Below, in pieces: positions 47,837 through 56,684 of a DNA stretch of 64,000 nucleotides; the stretch's first letter is position 1, and each line of letters starts with the position of its first letter. The DNA is from Pseudoips prasinana. Lineage: Eukaryota > Arthropoda > Insecta > Lepidoptera > Nolidae. The notes under the pieces were generated by a model. It saw only the letters and a program-made list of their open reading frames with translations. It was not told the origin of the DNA and made no database searches. The translations under genes and the position numbers were made by a program. Location of the stretch: contig OX621246.1 in NCBI GenBank assembly GCA_951640165.1, positions 5,915,001 to 5,979,000 of the forward strand. The letters are read 5' to 3'.

Positions 47837-48145
47837 TCAGCTGAAAGACTGATGGGAATTCTCGAGGAACTGTTTGACCTGGTGCCATCATCCCATGTTT
47901 ATCATCCCACCATTCGCAGACGCAGTAGAGTTCACCCGTTCTACCTGGAAGCGATCTTTTATAGCACGGTTCGCTTTCGGCGTATATTCAATCCACTACG
48001 TGCAGGCTCTGGAATGAATGCTGCTGCGGTGTTTCCTCAGCGCAACGACATGTCCTTCTTTAAACGAGGTTACCACTTTACACCAGGTGGGCCTCTAACT
48101 CGTCTGCCTCAGCAGGCAATAAAAATAAATTATAGAATTTTATAA
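47837..48145 (+). pseudogene. LINE ORF2 C-terminus relic (Jockey/R1-like)
   Basis: The 97-codon frame (from 47852; the frame is open back to about 47837) reads LEELFDLVPSSHVYHPTIRR, RSRVHPFYLEAIFYSTVRF and later FPQRNDMSFFKRGYHF. HP....STVRF and FP.R.DMS.FKR are typical of the extreme C-terminus of Jockey/R1-like ORF2. The expected LWN.LP segment is garbled (NPLRAGSGMNAAAV), suggesting a small frameshifted patch. The tail is AATAAAAATAAATTATAG. Confidence 0.65.
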
Positions 48146-48524
48146 AATTTTACCTAAAGTTTTTACTCTATAGGAGTAAAACAGTTTTGGCGCGAACGAC
48201 CCTCCGACAGTCGCTTAATTGCGCTCGAATTTATATCAATACGAATATAATAAATGCTCCTGCGCTTATTTTTTTTTCGATGCGTCGACTTAAACAGAGC
48301 GCCTTACGTATACTTGACGTACGAAGTTTGTTGTTGCTAAAGTCTTTTAGTTCCTTTTTTATTATAACTAGCTGTTTTTTCTATATCTGTTAATTCTGCC
48401 AGTAAATACTAGCAGACAGGATTTCCTTTTTAAAATAAACCAGCTGTGGTTTTTAAATGTATTTGTTATTTGTGCCAACAACCACTTAGCAGACACTATT
48501 TCTTTTTTTATAATAAATTAACTT
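48146..48524. other. No gene seen
   Basis: Unassigned AT-rich sequence between a LINE relic and a SINE-A. Confidence 0.4.
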
Positions 48525-48578
48525 AGATATTTGTGTGCATGAACGAATATGTCTGTTTGTCCTGAGTCTGGGTGTAAG

Positions 48579-48635
<57 letters not shown>

Positions 48636-48902
48636 TTAGTAATAGTTTTATATCGAGAACCCAGTGGTTAGACAAACCTGGCTTTAAGCCACCGATTGTG
48701 TAAATAAATACTAAACTATGTTTTAAATGAAATAAATAAATATCAAGCTTGACTCCTACTAAAAATAAAATAAAATAAATATAATTATGTATTTACAAAA
48801 GAAAAGTAGTATATGTAGTATATCAGTTATCTGATTTCCATAGTAAAAGCTCTGCTTAATTTGGGACGAGTGTGTGAATAATGTCCCAGAATATTTATTT
48901 TA
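48525..48902 (+). mobile_element. SINE-A with (AT)n expansion and an insertion
   Basis: Left part AGATATTTGTGTGCATGAAC, TTTGTCCTGAGTCTGGGTGT, then (AT)n at 48580-48632, about 150 bp of inserted sequence (ATCGAGAACCCAGTGGTTAG ... AAAATAAAATAAATATAATT), then TATGTATTTACAAAAGAAAA, ATATCAGTTATCTGATTTCC and AATGTCCCAGAATATTTATT. The insert ends in an A/T-rich tail like a retroposed fragment. Confidence 0.75.
48580..48632. repeat. (AT)n microsatellite, about 26 units
   Basis: An uninterrupted AT run sits exactly at the TTATCTATATAAG position of SINE-A, so it probably expanded from that element's own short TATATA. Confidence 0.9.
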
Positions 48903-49132
48903 TTACTGCCAACAACTATATGGCTGAAAGTATTTCTTTTTTATTATGCTCTGGCTGTCATAGTCCGCCCTGCCCTGAAAATAAAAAGAGAAACTGGAAT
49001 CCAAACTATCCAGGGACTTATTAAACACGTTTTTATCAAAATCTTGTTGAAAATCATAGAGCGCCACCTACTGCACATAATTCCCAATTATGAACGTCAC
49101 CCATCAAAGGATTCACTAAAACACACACAAAT

Positions 49133-49186
49133 AAAATCATCATCAGAAAAGGAGTCCTATGGAACTCCTTTGTTGATGATGATTTT
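49133..49186. repeat. 23-bp-arm hairpin
   Basis: AAAATCATCATCAGAAAAGG AGT and ACTCCTTTGTTGATGATGAT TTT pair with two mismatches around CCTATGGA. Confidence 0.75.
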
Positions 49187-49697
49187 GTTTAAATGTACAG
49201 GTATGACAAAATTAACTATCTTCATAAATTGTTTTTGACTGTTTTTTTTATATGTTTTAATAGTCTGATCTGCGTTTTAGAGACAGATCCACAAATCATT
49301 ACAATCGGTTTTTGAGTTGTAAATGGTGTAACTAACCCGACTTTGTTTAATATATTATATAACAACACCACTTACAACTGTTTTAATATTTCCATTCTTT
49401 ACGTTATTACATTACTTTTAAATGCCACGCATCAACGCACTCACACATTACCTTTACAAATAAACATGCAGACACATTAAAACGCAAAAATTGACCTTTG
49501 ATTCCGTCCATTTCCGGCCGCACCGGAAATTCTTACCATAGCCTTTGTCGGCCGTCGAACCATAGACATATGGTGAAAAAACGTTGCACCGCCTTATTGG
49601 AACCGGTTTCGATTATTGCAATTTTAATGGTCGATGAGGAAAAAGAAAGAGTTATTATTAGTATTGGCCGTAATCCTGCTAATTCAATTACAAAATT

Positions 49698-49736
49698 ACT
49701 TTGTATATAGTACATATTCTGTACTATATACAAAGT
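49698..49736. repeat. 17-bp perfect hairpin, 5-nt loop
   Basis: ACTTTGTATATAGTACA and TGTACTATATACAAAGT are exact complements around TATTC. Confidence 0.8.
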
Positions 49737-49799
49737 ATATAGTGTATTGTATAACTCAATAGTGACATTCTATAATAATTTATTTAAATTTTAAGTTTT

Positions 49800-50085
49800 G
49801 GAACGAAGTTCCTTATCGGGCGTTGTGAAAGGGGGCTAGACGGAAAAAATTCTTAAGAAAAGTTGTCACGACACTTTTTGCAGCTGTGCGGCGTGCGCAT
49901 GTTTCTCTGTCTGTCTCTCTCTCTCTCTCTCTTATAGAAAGCAAGCCAGATATTTTCATTTCTATTTCGCATTGAACAGTGTGGTGTCGCGACGATTATT
50001 TTTGTTGAGTGTATACAGGTTTTTTGGTACGTAATAACTAATAAGAAATAACTTCGTTCCATCCGGGTGTCCCTTGACACCTCTC
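49800..50085 (+). mobile_element. REP-F copy
   Basis: GGAACGAAGTTCCTTATCGG through GCGGCGTGCGCATGTTTCTC, a short CT run, AGCAAGCCAGATATTTTCAT to CCCTTGACACCTCTC. AAGTTTT flanks it on both sides (49793-49799 and 50086-50092). Other copies also have AAG(T)n after CTCTC, so this may be part of the element rather than a target duplication. Confidence 0.85.
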
Positions 50086-50183
50086 AAGTTTTTAACGTTA
50101 TTTTTGCGTCATTATGTAAGCCCTACTAAGTATACCTCTTTGATGAATCGGCCCGTCATACTTAGTGCTTATATTATTATACT

Positions 50184-50406
50184 AGATGCTTGCCTTTCAC
50201 GCTATGGGCCGTGGGTTCGATTTCCACCCAGGACAAATTTGAGCGTACATGAAATGTCTGGGTGTAATTATCTATTTAAGTATGTATTTACAAAAGAAAA
50301 GTAGTATATGCAGTGTATCAGTTATCTGGTTTCCGTAGTAGAAGCTCTGCTTAGTTTGGGATCAGTGGTCGATGTGTTAATGTTCCAGAATATTATTATT
50401 ATTATT
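50184..50406 (+). mobile_element. SINE-A, head truncated
   Basis: GATGCTTGCCTTTCACGCTA, GGCCGTGGGTTCGATTTCCA (B box), a deletion in the CATGAACATGTCTG stretch, CTGGGTGTAATTATCTATTT, GTGTATCAGTTATCTGGTTT, CTGCTTAGTTTGGGATCAGT and GTTCCAGAATATTATTATTA. Confidence 0.85.
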
Positions 50407-50550
50407 AAAAAAAAGTAAATGTAACATTCTGTTAGATTTGAGACATTAAAGAAAAATAATATTAATCTCTTCTAAGTGTGCGTGTTTAATGGTTGTGATA
50501 GTGTGTGATATGTTTATTTTATTATTTTAATGTATATTTTATTATTTTAA

Positions 50551-50705
50551 TCCTACTGATATTATAAATGCGAGAGTTTGCGTTTAGTAGATGTATGGAT
50601 GTTTGTAACTGTTTCACACAAAAACTACTGAGTGGATTTTTATGTAACGTACTGTAACAAAATCTTATAAAGTTCGACGCGGGTAACACCACGGGGCACA
50701 ACTAG
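50551..50705 (+). mobile_element. Non-autonomous Helitron (HEL), short form
   Basis: TCCTACTGATATTATAAATG, CGAGAGTTTGCGTTTAGTAG, ATGTATGGATGTTTGTAACT, AACTACTGAGTGGATTTTTA, ending ACGCGGGTAACACCACGGGG CACAACTAG before T. The hairpin arm has one mismatch. A SINE-5S starts about 15 bp downstream. Confidence 0.85.
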
Positions 50706-50720
50706 TAAATATTACATAGC

Positions 50721-50960
50721 TAGATGCTCTTACCGGTCCGTAAACGATCGGCGAGGTTAAGCAACTAGGCTCGAGGTCAGTCCATAGATGGGTGACCATG
50801 AAAGTGGTTTAATTTCTGAGCGTCTCCGTGCTTCGGAGGGTACGTTAAGCTGTCGGTCCCGGTTGTAGTAATTAGACAACAATCGTTAAGCCATGTCAGA
50901 GGCCTATTGGGCGGCTTGAGCAACTCTGGGTTACCACTACCCATACGATAAGCAAGCAAC
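50721..50960 (+). mobile_element. SINE-5S, full-length reference copy
   Basis: GATGCTCTTACCGGTCCGTA, AACGATCGGCGAGGTTAAGC, AACTAGGCTCGAGGTCAGTC, CATAGATGGGTGACCATGAA: this half resembles the 3' half of 5S rRNA (GTTAAGCAAC ... GATGGGTGACC), which includes the internal-promoter region. The body follows: CGTGCTTCGGAGGGTACGTT, AAGCTGTCGGTCCCGGTTGT, AAGCCATGTCAGAGGCCTAT, TGGGCGGCTTGAGCAACTCT, CCACTACCCATACGATAAGC. Rated a 5S-derived SINE by sequence resemblance; true homology needs alignment. Confidence 0.8.
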
Positions 50961-52117
50961 TCGATATATACCTACTTTAACTGAGCCAAATATCGTCCGG
51001 CACCGTTACCGGAATTTCCGTAAAACAGCTGCGCAGCTTTTGCCTCATGTTTTATTATAAAAATAATAGTTAGTATGTTACGGTTTAGGTTCTGTTTTTT
51101 ACACCACTAAACTAATATAAATGTCATGACCTCTCGCTCTAGAATAGGTCGCATGACAAGAACAGAGCATACAGAGAACTGTCGAACTATCAAAACTGCT
51201 TAACGCGTGCCGGGCGCATAATTCATCGCCAGGTTCTAAACGTGTCGCTAATTTTGCTCCAGTGCTACAAATGACACTAAAAATGCCCTGTTCTTTTCAT
51301 AAGAAATATGTAAGAGTGAAATGCAACGATATTAAGATAAGTATAGATGGTTTTGCATAGAATTGGGACATTGTCTTTTCCTTGGAGTCTTGTTCTCAGT
51401 GTCAAACCAAATCTTGGTATACAGAATCTGTCAAAAGTATCCACCAGTAAATTCTCCCAAGAGACAGAGGCGTGTGGTCTTAATACATAGACCTGATATA
51501 TATACCTTTACATAGAGCCATGAACGGAAGACATGACAGTGCGCCATCGGAAGGAAGGACGCAAAAGGATTCGCCCATGATACAAATACTATCGGTTATT
51601 TCTATACAATCTTAGTGTCGCATCGATTTTATATCGTAATAGCGAGCCTGGCTCACTCCGCAAAATCATTTACGATGTAAAGTTAATATTTACCTGATTT
51701 TTGATGGATAATGTGGAACGACGATCTTGCAAGGGTCGAGAAGCTGGAAGAGAACTTTTTTTATGTATCATCAATAGTTTTCATAGCGTAAGACAAAATC
51801 CTAGACTTTGATGGGCAATTTTTTTTATTTCATTATTGCAATTTTCGTAGTGATCTCTATTTTACTTAAAATAAAATACAGTGCTTGTTACTCTGATAAG
51901 CTTTCTATAATTGAAAGATTTTTTTATAATTAGATACGTAAGTAGTTTCTAATTTTATGACAATGAATTCCCTTTATTTAATTCATTGTTAACATGTTCG
52001 ATTTTATTCATTCTTATTTGTTTGGCTGTCTAGAAGTGAACACAGCATTCATTTCATGTTGGAATGCACATAGATTATAATATAATTAATATATGTATTT
52101 ACTTAATGTTTAAGGTG
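50961..52117. other. No gene seen upstream of the LINE
   Basis: About 1.1 kb with no assigned repeat. The LINE's 5' UTR may start in its last part; I see no boundary. GTAAGTAGTTTC and CAATGAATTCCC ... TTTAATTCATTG near 51940-51990 form a short inverted pair. Confidence 0.4.
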
Positions 52118-52137
52118 AGTTTGTTGAACTGGAGCGC

Positions 52138-52935
52138 ATGGAGACCATGATGAAGGAAATGAAAACCATGATCACTGATTTAGTCACGAAACAAACTCAC
52201 CAAAACGATAAAATTGATGCATTTCAAGTTGCTTTAGAAAAGATTCGAATTCAAAACTCTTCAATTAGTTCACAAAACTCTGAAATTAGGAAGCAAAATG
52301 AGGAAATTCAGAAAACAATCACATTTTTATCACAAAAGTACGATGATGCCATAGTCGATATTACTAGCCTCCAGGCAGAGTGCACCAAAAACCAAAAAGT
52401 AATTAACACCTTGGAGCAAAAAATTGATTTCCTTGAAAAAAATCTGAGGGCTAGTTCGCTTGAAATAAAAAACGTACCCTTGTTAGAATCCGAAACTAAA
52501 GAGACACTTATAAAGACTATCCAAAAACTTGGTAACATTATTAGCCAACCCCTGCAAGATGGTGACGTCAAAAACATATTCCGCATGAAGAGTAAAACAG
52601 AATCAGTTGGTTCAGTTATAGTTGAGTTGTCGAGCTCTACGCTGAAAGAAAACTTCCTAAGGTCAACAAAAAATTACAATAAATCTAACAAAGAACATCG
52701 TCTTAATACTACACACTTACACGAAAAAGCCCTTAAACAGCCATTATTTATATCGGAAGTACTCACTGCTATGACTAAGCGTCTTTATTACCTAGCACGA
52801 GAATTAATAAAAAATTGTGACTATGAGCAAACCTGGACGGCAAATGGTAAAGTTTATGTGCGCGAAAAGCAAGGTATGCCCAGCCAATTAATCAGGTCAG
52901 AAGATGATCTAAAAAATATACGTAAACAAAAGTGA
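52138..52935 (+). CDS. LINE ORF1 protein (coiled coil, FP25K-like C-terminal domain)
   Basis: 265 codons from the ATG at 52138; the frame is open only back to a TAA at about 52112, giving at most eight more codons. Residues 1-105 form a heptad-rich coiled coil (MMKEMKTMITDLVTKQ, KQNEEIQKTITFLSQKYD, INTLEQKIDFLEKNLR). Then EIKNVPL, IFRMKSKTESVGSVIVE and LTAMTKRLYYLARELIK follow the pattern I recall for the baculovirus-FP25K-like domain of lepidopteran LINE ORF1 proteins. Family ORF1s often carry an N-terminal PHD-type zinc finger; none is present, so the copy may be 5'-truncated or of a finger-less type. The product would bind element RNA in the cytoplasm. Kinship with FP25K does not make this a viral gene. 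Confidence 0.75.
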   Translation: METMMKEMKTMITDLVTKQTHQNDKIDAFQVALEKIRIQNSSISSQNSEIRKQNEEIQKTITFLSQKYDDAIVDITSLQAECTKNQKVINTLEQKIDFLEKNLRASSLEIKNVPLLESETKETLIKTIQKLGNIISQPLQDGDVKNIFRMKSKTESVGSVIVELSSSTLKENFLRSTKNYNKSNKEHRLNTTHLHEKALKQPLFISEVLTAMTKRLYYLARELIKNCDYEQTWTANGKVYVREKQGMPSQLIRSEDDLKNIRKQK

Positions 52936-53347
52936 CTAGACATTCTTTTTTGTATATTAATTTTCTGTTCATTTAATTTTATATTATATCCATTTTTGCT
53001 TAGATTGTACTCGTATATAACTGTTTGTAATAATAATACTAACACACAATTAACCTACACACAAATACACTTTCATTTCAAAATTAGAACAATAACCCTC
53101 ACATTAACATACTCATTTAACCACAAACATAAATCTCATATATCACACTATACAAAATATCCGGCATATTTCAGGTATATATTATATATAACTAAATATT
53201 TACAGGAGAACCTCACGAAAAATGTAAAACTTAATATTTTTTACTTTTTATTTAACATAATACAGAATTCTAGCCCCAGCTCTTTCGGCGTCGTTAATGC
53301 TACAATATATGTAATAATCAAAATAAAAGCAAATAATAAAAACGTAA

Positions 53348-53599
53348 ATATTAAAACATACAAAACTAAAATTCGATAACATACTTAACAATATACAAAA
53401 TATTGATTTAATCTCTGTGTCGGATTCGTCAACATGTGATCTTGATACCTGTGTTCCACCCAATTTTAAACCTAACCAGACACTGAAAATACTTAACCAA
53501 AATATACGTAGTATCACTAAAAACATTGCAGGTCTCTACGCAATCCTAGCTCGTACCAAAATTGAATGGGATATCCTAACATTAACCGAATGTTCCTAA
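53348..53599 (+). pseudogene. LINE ORF2, start of endonuclease domain
   Basis: The frame is open from 53348 to the TAA at 53597-53599. LKILNQNIRSITKNIAGL is the usual N-terminal strand of the apurinic-type endonuclease (Asn in NQN), and DILTLTE carries the catalytic Glu region. No ATG is present; GTG at 53417 before SDSSTCDL may be a mutated start codon. The frame stops after LTECS, where related proteins continue into a Trp-Leu segment, so a short deletion with frameshift lies near 53600. Confidence 0.75.
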
Positions 53600-53609
53600 T
53601 ACGCTTAAT

Positions 53610-54134
53610 GTTCCTGACATAGACAACTATAATTGCTTCAGCACCAATAATAACTTAACTCAAAATGAAGGTGTCGTTGTTTATGTGAGAAAGGAAATTA
53701 AAGTCTCAGTCGAAGAACCTACTTTCTTATATGCCAACTGTCTCCAAATTGCAATTGATCACAATACCATTATGTTAGCTATATACCGACCACCAGGACA
53801 TAAAGATATCACTGGCTTCCTCAGTTCTTTAGATGAGACCTTATCGAAGAATACACGCTATAATAATATAATAATATGTGGAGATATTAATATAAATATC
53901 CATGATCAAAGCAATGATCCGAACAAACTAAACTACCTTAACTTGTTGGCATCACATGGGCTACTACCAGCTCACACGCTGCCCACTAGAGGACAAGCAT
54001 GTCTAGATCACTTTGTCTTAAAAACACAGCGGTCCGCTTTAACGCTTATTGCTCACTCTTCCCTGACTGATCATGACACAGTCTTACTATTTCTCTCGAA
54101 AAAATATCTAATACACCAGCGCGAAAAATGGTGA
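53610..54134 (+). pseudogene. LINE ORF2, rest of endonuclease domain
   Basis: In the shifted frame: LNVPDIDNYNCFSTNNN, GVVVYVRK, LAIYRPPGHKDI, IIICGDININI (the GD.N catalytic motif), TRGQACLDHFVLK and SSLTDHDTVLLFLS (the terminal His/Asp motif). The endonuclease residues seen are intact in this segment. It ends at the TGA at 54132-54134 by a second frameshift; the linker continues in the frame starting at 54128. Confidence 0.8.
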
Positions 54135-54637
54135 GCCGTGTTGATCGCGACCAACTAGATAAAGATCTTGAGCAACTAGACTTCATGGAAGTCTATAGCA
54201 CTCAAGACCCTCACTCAGCAGCAGAAACTATGGTCCATCTCATAAACCAAGCTATAGAGGACAACACACAAATTGTCAAAGTACCCAACCGTAAAAAAAT
54301 TGTAAAGGCGTGGATAACACCAGGACTTCTTCGATGCATCCGACATAGAGATAATCTACACAAGAGGTTAAAAAAAGCACCTGATAATTCAGATCTTAAA
54401 ACAACATTTGCCAGATACAGAAACTTCTGTAATAACTTACTTAAGAAAATAAAAATAGAATACGAAAAATATCAAATACATAAGGCTGGAACAAACCCAA
54501 AACAACTATGGTCAGCAATAAATACTATAACAAACGGGACTAAAAAAAAAGAAACCCTCTCTCATCTTTTAACTCTATCAGCTACGCCAAAACTATCAGT
54601 AAACAGTGTTAACGACTTTTTTTGCACAATCTGGTAA
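54128..54637 (+). pseudogene. LINE ORF2, linker between endonuclease and RT
   Basis: 169 codons of the usual charged linker: KAWITPGLLRCIRHRDNLHK and KLKKAP-type sequence precede YRNFCNNLLKKIKIEYEKY, then NPKQLWSAINTITNG. W.T.GL..CI..RD.L and LW..IN..TNG are standard in Jockey/CR1 ORF2. It ends prematurely at 54637 because of a run of seven T at 54617-54623; a one-base slip restores FFAQSGKQLAENI in the next frame. Confidence 0.8.
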
Positions 54638-55320
54638 ACAACTTGCCGAAAATATTATTCCCCCGACTGAACCTGACACATTGCCCACTACAAAAACTCT
54701 TAATTCTTTAGTTCTGTTACCAACCGATGACCACGAAGTTAAAAAAATAATAATGTCCCTTCGTAACGACTGTGCTATGGGATGGGACAAAATATCAGCT
54801 AGTCTACTTAAAAAACATACAGCTTTAATTGTACCCCCCCTTACATATATATGCAATTTGGCTCTGTCAACTGGTAAATTCCCAAAAGTTTTTAAAAAGT
54901 CTATTATTCACCCGATATTCAAGAGTGGGGATAGAAACCGTGTCAACAACTATAGACCAATATCTGTACTACCAACTTTGTCAAAAGTTCTAGAGAGGAT
55001 AATGAACATTAGGTTAGTAGGTTACCTAGAAAAGCACAAATTTTTATCCCCATCACAATACGGTTTTCGGACTGGTAAATCTACTACCGATGCAGTTCAC
55101 GATTTGACAAATTATGTCGTTACCAATCTAGACCAAAGGAAAAAAGTAGTAGGCATATTCTTAGACCTTGCTAAAGCCTTCGACACGGTTTCTGTACCCA
55201 TTCTCTCGCAAAAAATGGAAAACATAGGAATCAGGGGGATCCCACTTGAACTTTTTAAAGATTACCTATTTGAGCGTATCCAATGCGTTAAGATAGATGA
55301 ATACATTAGCGACGAGCAGA
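54606..55320 (+). pseudogene. LINE ORF2, reverse transcriptase fingers and first palm aspartate
   Basis: Contains AMGWDKISASLLKKH, IIHPIFKSGDRN, NYRPISVLPTLSKVLERIMN, QYGFRTGKSTTDAVHDL and GIFLDLAKAFDTVSVPIL (catalytic Asp of motif A, about 55158-55190). After IQCVKIDEYISDEQ the sequence jumps, near 55318-55322, to the TLFLIYINDL segment in another frame. The intervening FGVPQGSVLGP-type motif is missing, implying a deletion of roughly 35-40 bp. The remaining codons to 55388 in this frame are frameshifted and meaningless. Confidence 0.85.
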
Positions 55321-55321
55321 C

Positions 55322-56266
55322 CCTACTTTATTCCTCATCTATATTAACGACTTGGGCATGCTTACACTTCCTCGAGGTAAAATCATAACATTTGCAGATG
55401 ACACTGCTCTCCTATTTAGCGCTGACAATTGGGACCAGGTCTTCTCATATGCACAATCCGGTTTTAATACTGTTTCAAAATGGCTACGTAGTAATTTCTT
55501 AACGCTAAATGTTGATAAAACCAATTATATGACCTTTTCTCTAAGATCCACTAATAAAGTTCCTAATGCCTCACCTCCTTACACAATAATATCACACAGT
55601 TACACTAAACAAAAGGGTGATAATGCCTCATGTTGCCAACTACGTAATGCAAAAGATGTCAGGTACCTTGGAGTAATAATTGATGAAACCCTTAGATTCC
55701 ATAAACATATTGATACGCTGAAAACCAGGTTACGTAAGCTAATATATATCTTTAAAACCTTGAGGCAAGTGGCTGACGATAAATTAAAAAAATCTGTTTA
55801 TTATGCTCTAGTTCAATCACTGCTAACTTATTGCATCTCTGTTTGGGGTGGTGCACCAAAAACTACCATTATTGACTTGGAGAGAGCCCAGAGAGTAATT
55901 CTGAAAGTGTCCTCTTTCCTTCCGTATCGTTACCCCACGGAACTTCTATACAAGGAGGCTAAAGTAAACACAGTGCGTCAACTCTTTATTTTAAGTATCA
56001 TCCTAAGACAGCACTCATTACTTTCATATGATCCCTCCGCCTCACATGGAAAACGTCGGTACAACCCCGTAGATCGTACAGTAAACTTTTCTACTCAATT
56101 CTCGAATCGTTTCTTTTGTCACCTAGGTGGCTTTCTATATAACAAAATTAACAGAAAATTACATGTAGCTAAACTTACAAAAAACGTGTGCAAAAAGAAA
56201 GTTACTGCTTTCCTTCATGAACACAATTATGAGGATACTGAGAAATTGCTTGCAATTATGTTGTAA
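55322..56266 (+). pseudogene. LINE ORF2, RT active site, thumb and C-terminus
   Basis: Starts PTLFLIYINDLGML, then ITFADDTALLFSADNW with the paired catalytic aspartates (55391-55402), WLRSNFLTLNVDKTNYMTF, DVRYLGVIIDETLRFHKHI, LTYCISVWGGAPKT and a basic C-terminus ending ALLAIML-like LEKLLAIML before the TAA at 56264-56266. It is the longest open block (about 315 codons) and free of stops. With the GVPQG region gone the RT cannot be whole. Confidence 0.85.
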
Positions 56267-56684
56267 CTATATTGATATATGAATTCTTACACAAACACAC
56301 GCACACACATACTCGCACACGCACACACACACACACACAGACACACACACACACACACACACAAACTAACGTAATTACTAATTCTTACTAAAAATGTTTG
56401 TTATTGTATTCTTTCTTACTCTTTACTTTGTTAACTTAATTATTCTCTTTTAAACCAAATTATGTACATATGCATGTGATCCTATTTTCCTAAGAATGTA
56501 TAATAAATGTACCTCTTCATTAAGCGTGGAGACCTGGTGTCCTGAAATACAGGCCTTGAGCCTAGTTTAGGCACCAGTCTCCCACAATATTATAATTGTT
56601 ACCTTTAACTAATACACCTTATACAATTTATTCTGTAATATTGTGGTGAGAGAATAAAACATTATTATTATTATTATTATTAAT
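56267..56684 (+). other. LINE 3' UTR, CA microsatellite and (ATT)n tail
   Basis: (CA)n at 56290-56364, then CCTGAAATACAGGCCTTGAG, GGCACCAGTCTCCCACAATA and ATTGTGGTGAGAGAATAAAA containing a polyadenylation-like AATAAA (56652-56657), then about seven ATT units. The CA tract and these blocks recur in the same order at 42955-43145. Confidence 0.8.

Larger units (their letters stand above)
48903..49799. other. No gene recognised; two hairpins
   Basis: Frames of about 60-70 codons (49044-49238, 49498-49710) lack similarity I recognise. Hairpins at 49133-49186 and 49698-49736 are listed separately. Confidence 0.4.
52118..56684 (+). mobile_element. LINE of the Jockey/CR1 group, ORF1 plus degraded ORF2
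   Basis: About 4.6 kb: ORF1 (coiled coil plus FP25K-like domain), about 0.45-kb spacer, ORF2 (endonuclease, linker, reverse transcriptase), 3' UTR with CA microsatellite, and a (ATT)n tail at 56661-56684. No target duplication could be fixed because the 5' end is unclear. A second 3' end of the same family is at 42955. ORF2 breaks make this copy non-autonomous; ORF1 is open and could in principle be translated. Confidence 0.85.

Noticed and set aside
47852..48145. A 97-codon standalone gene
   Set aside because: Motifs match the end of LINE ORF2 proteins, the upstream part is cut by a REP-K fragment, and an A/T-rich tail follows.
50721..50805. A genuine 5S rRNA gene
   Set aside because: Only the 3' half resembles 5S, and it is fused to a dispersed body seen in many copies.
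52138..52935. Viral (baculovirus) origin of ORF1 because of the FP25K-like domain
   Set aside because: The domain is, as I recall, common in lepidopteran LINE ORF1 proteins, and this ORF sits upstream of a LINE ORF2 in the expected order. No other virus-like gene is near.
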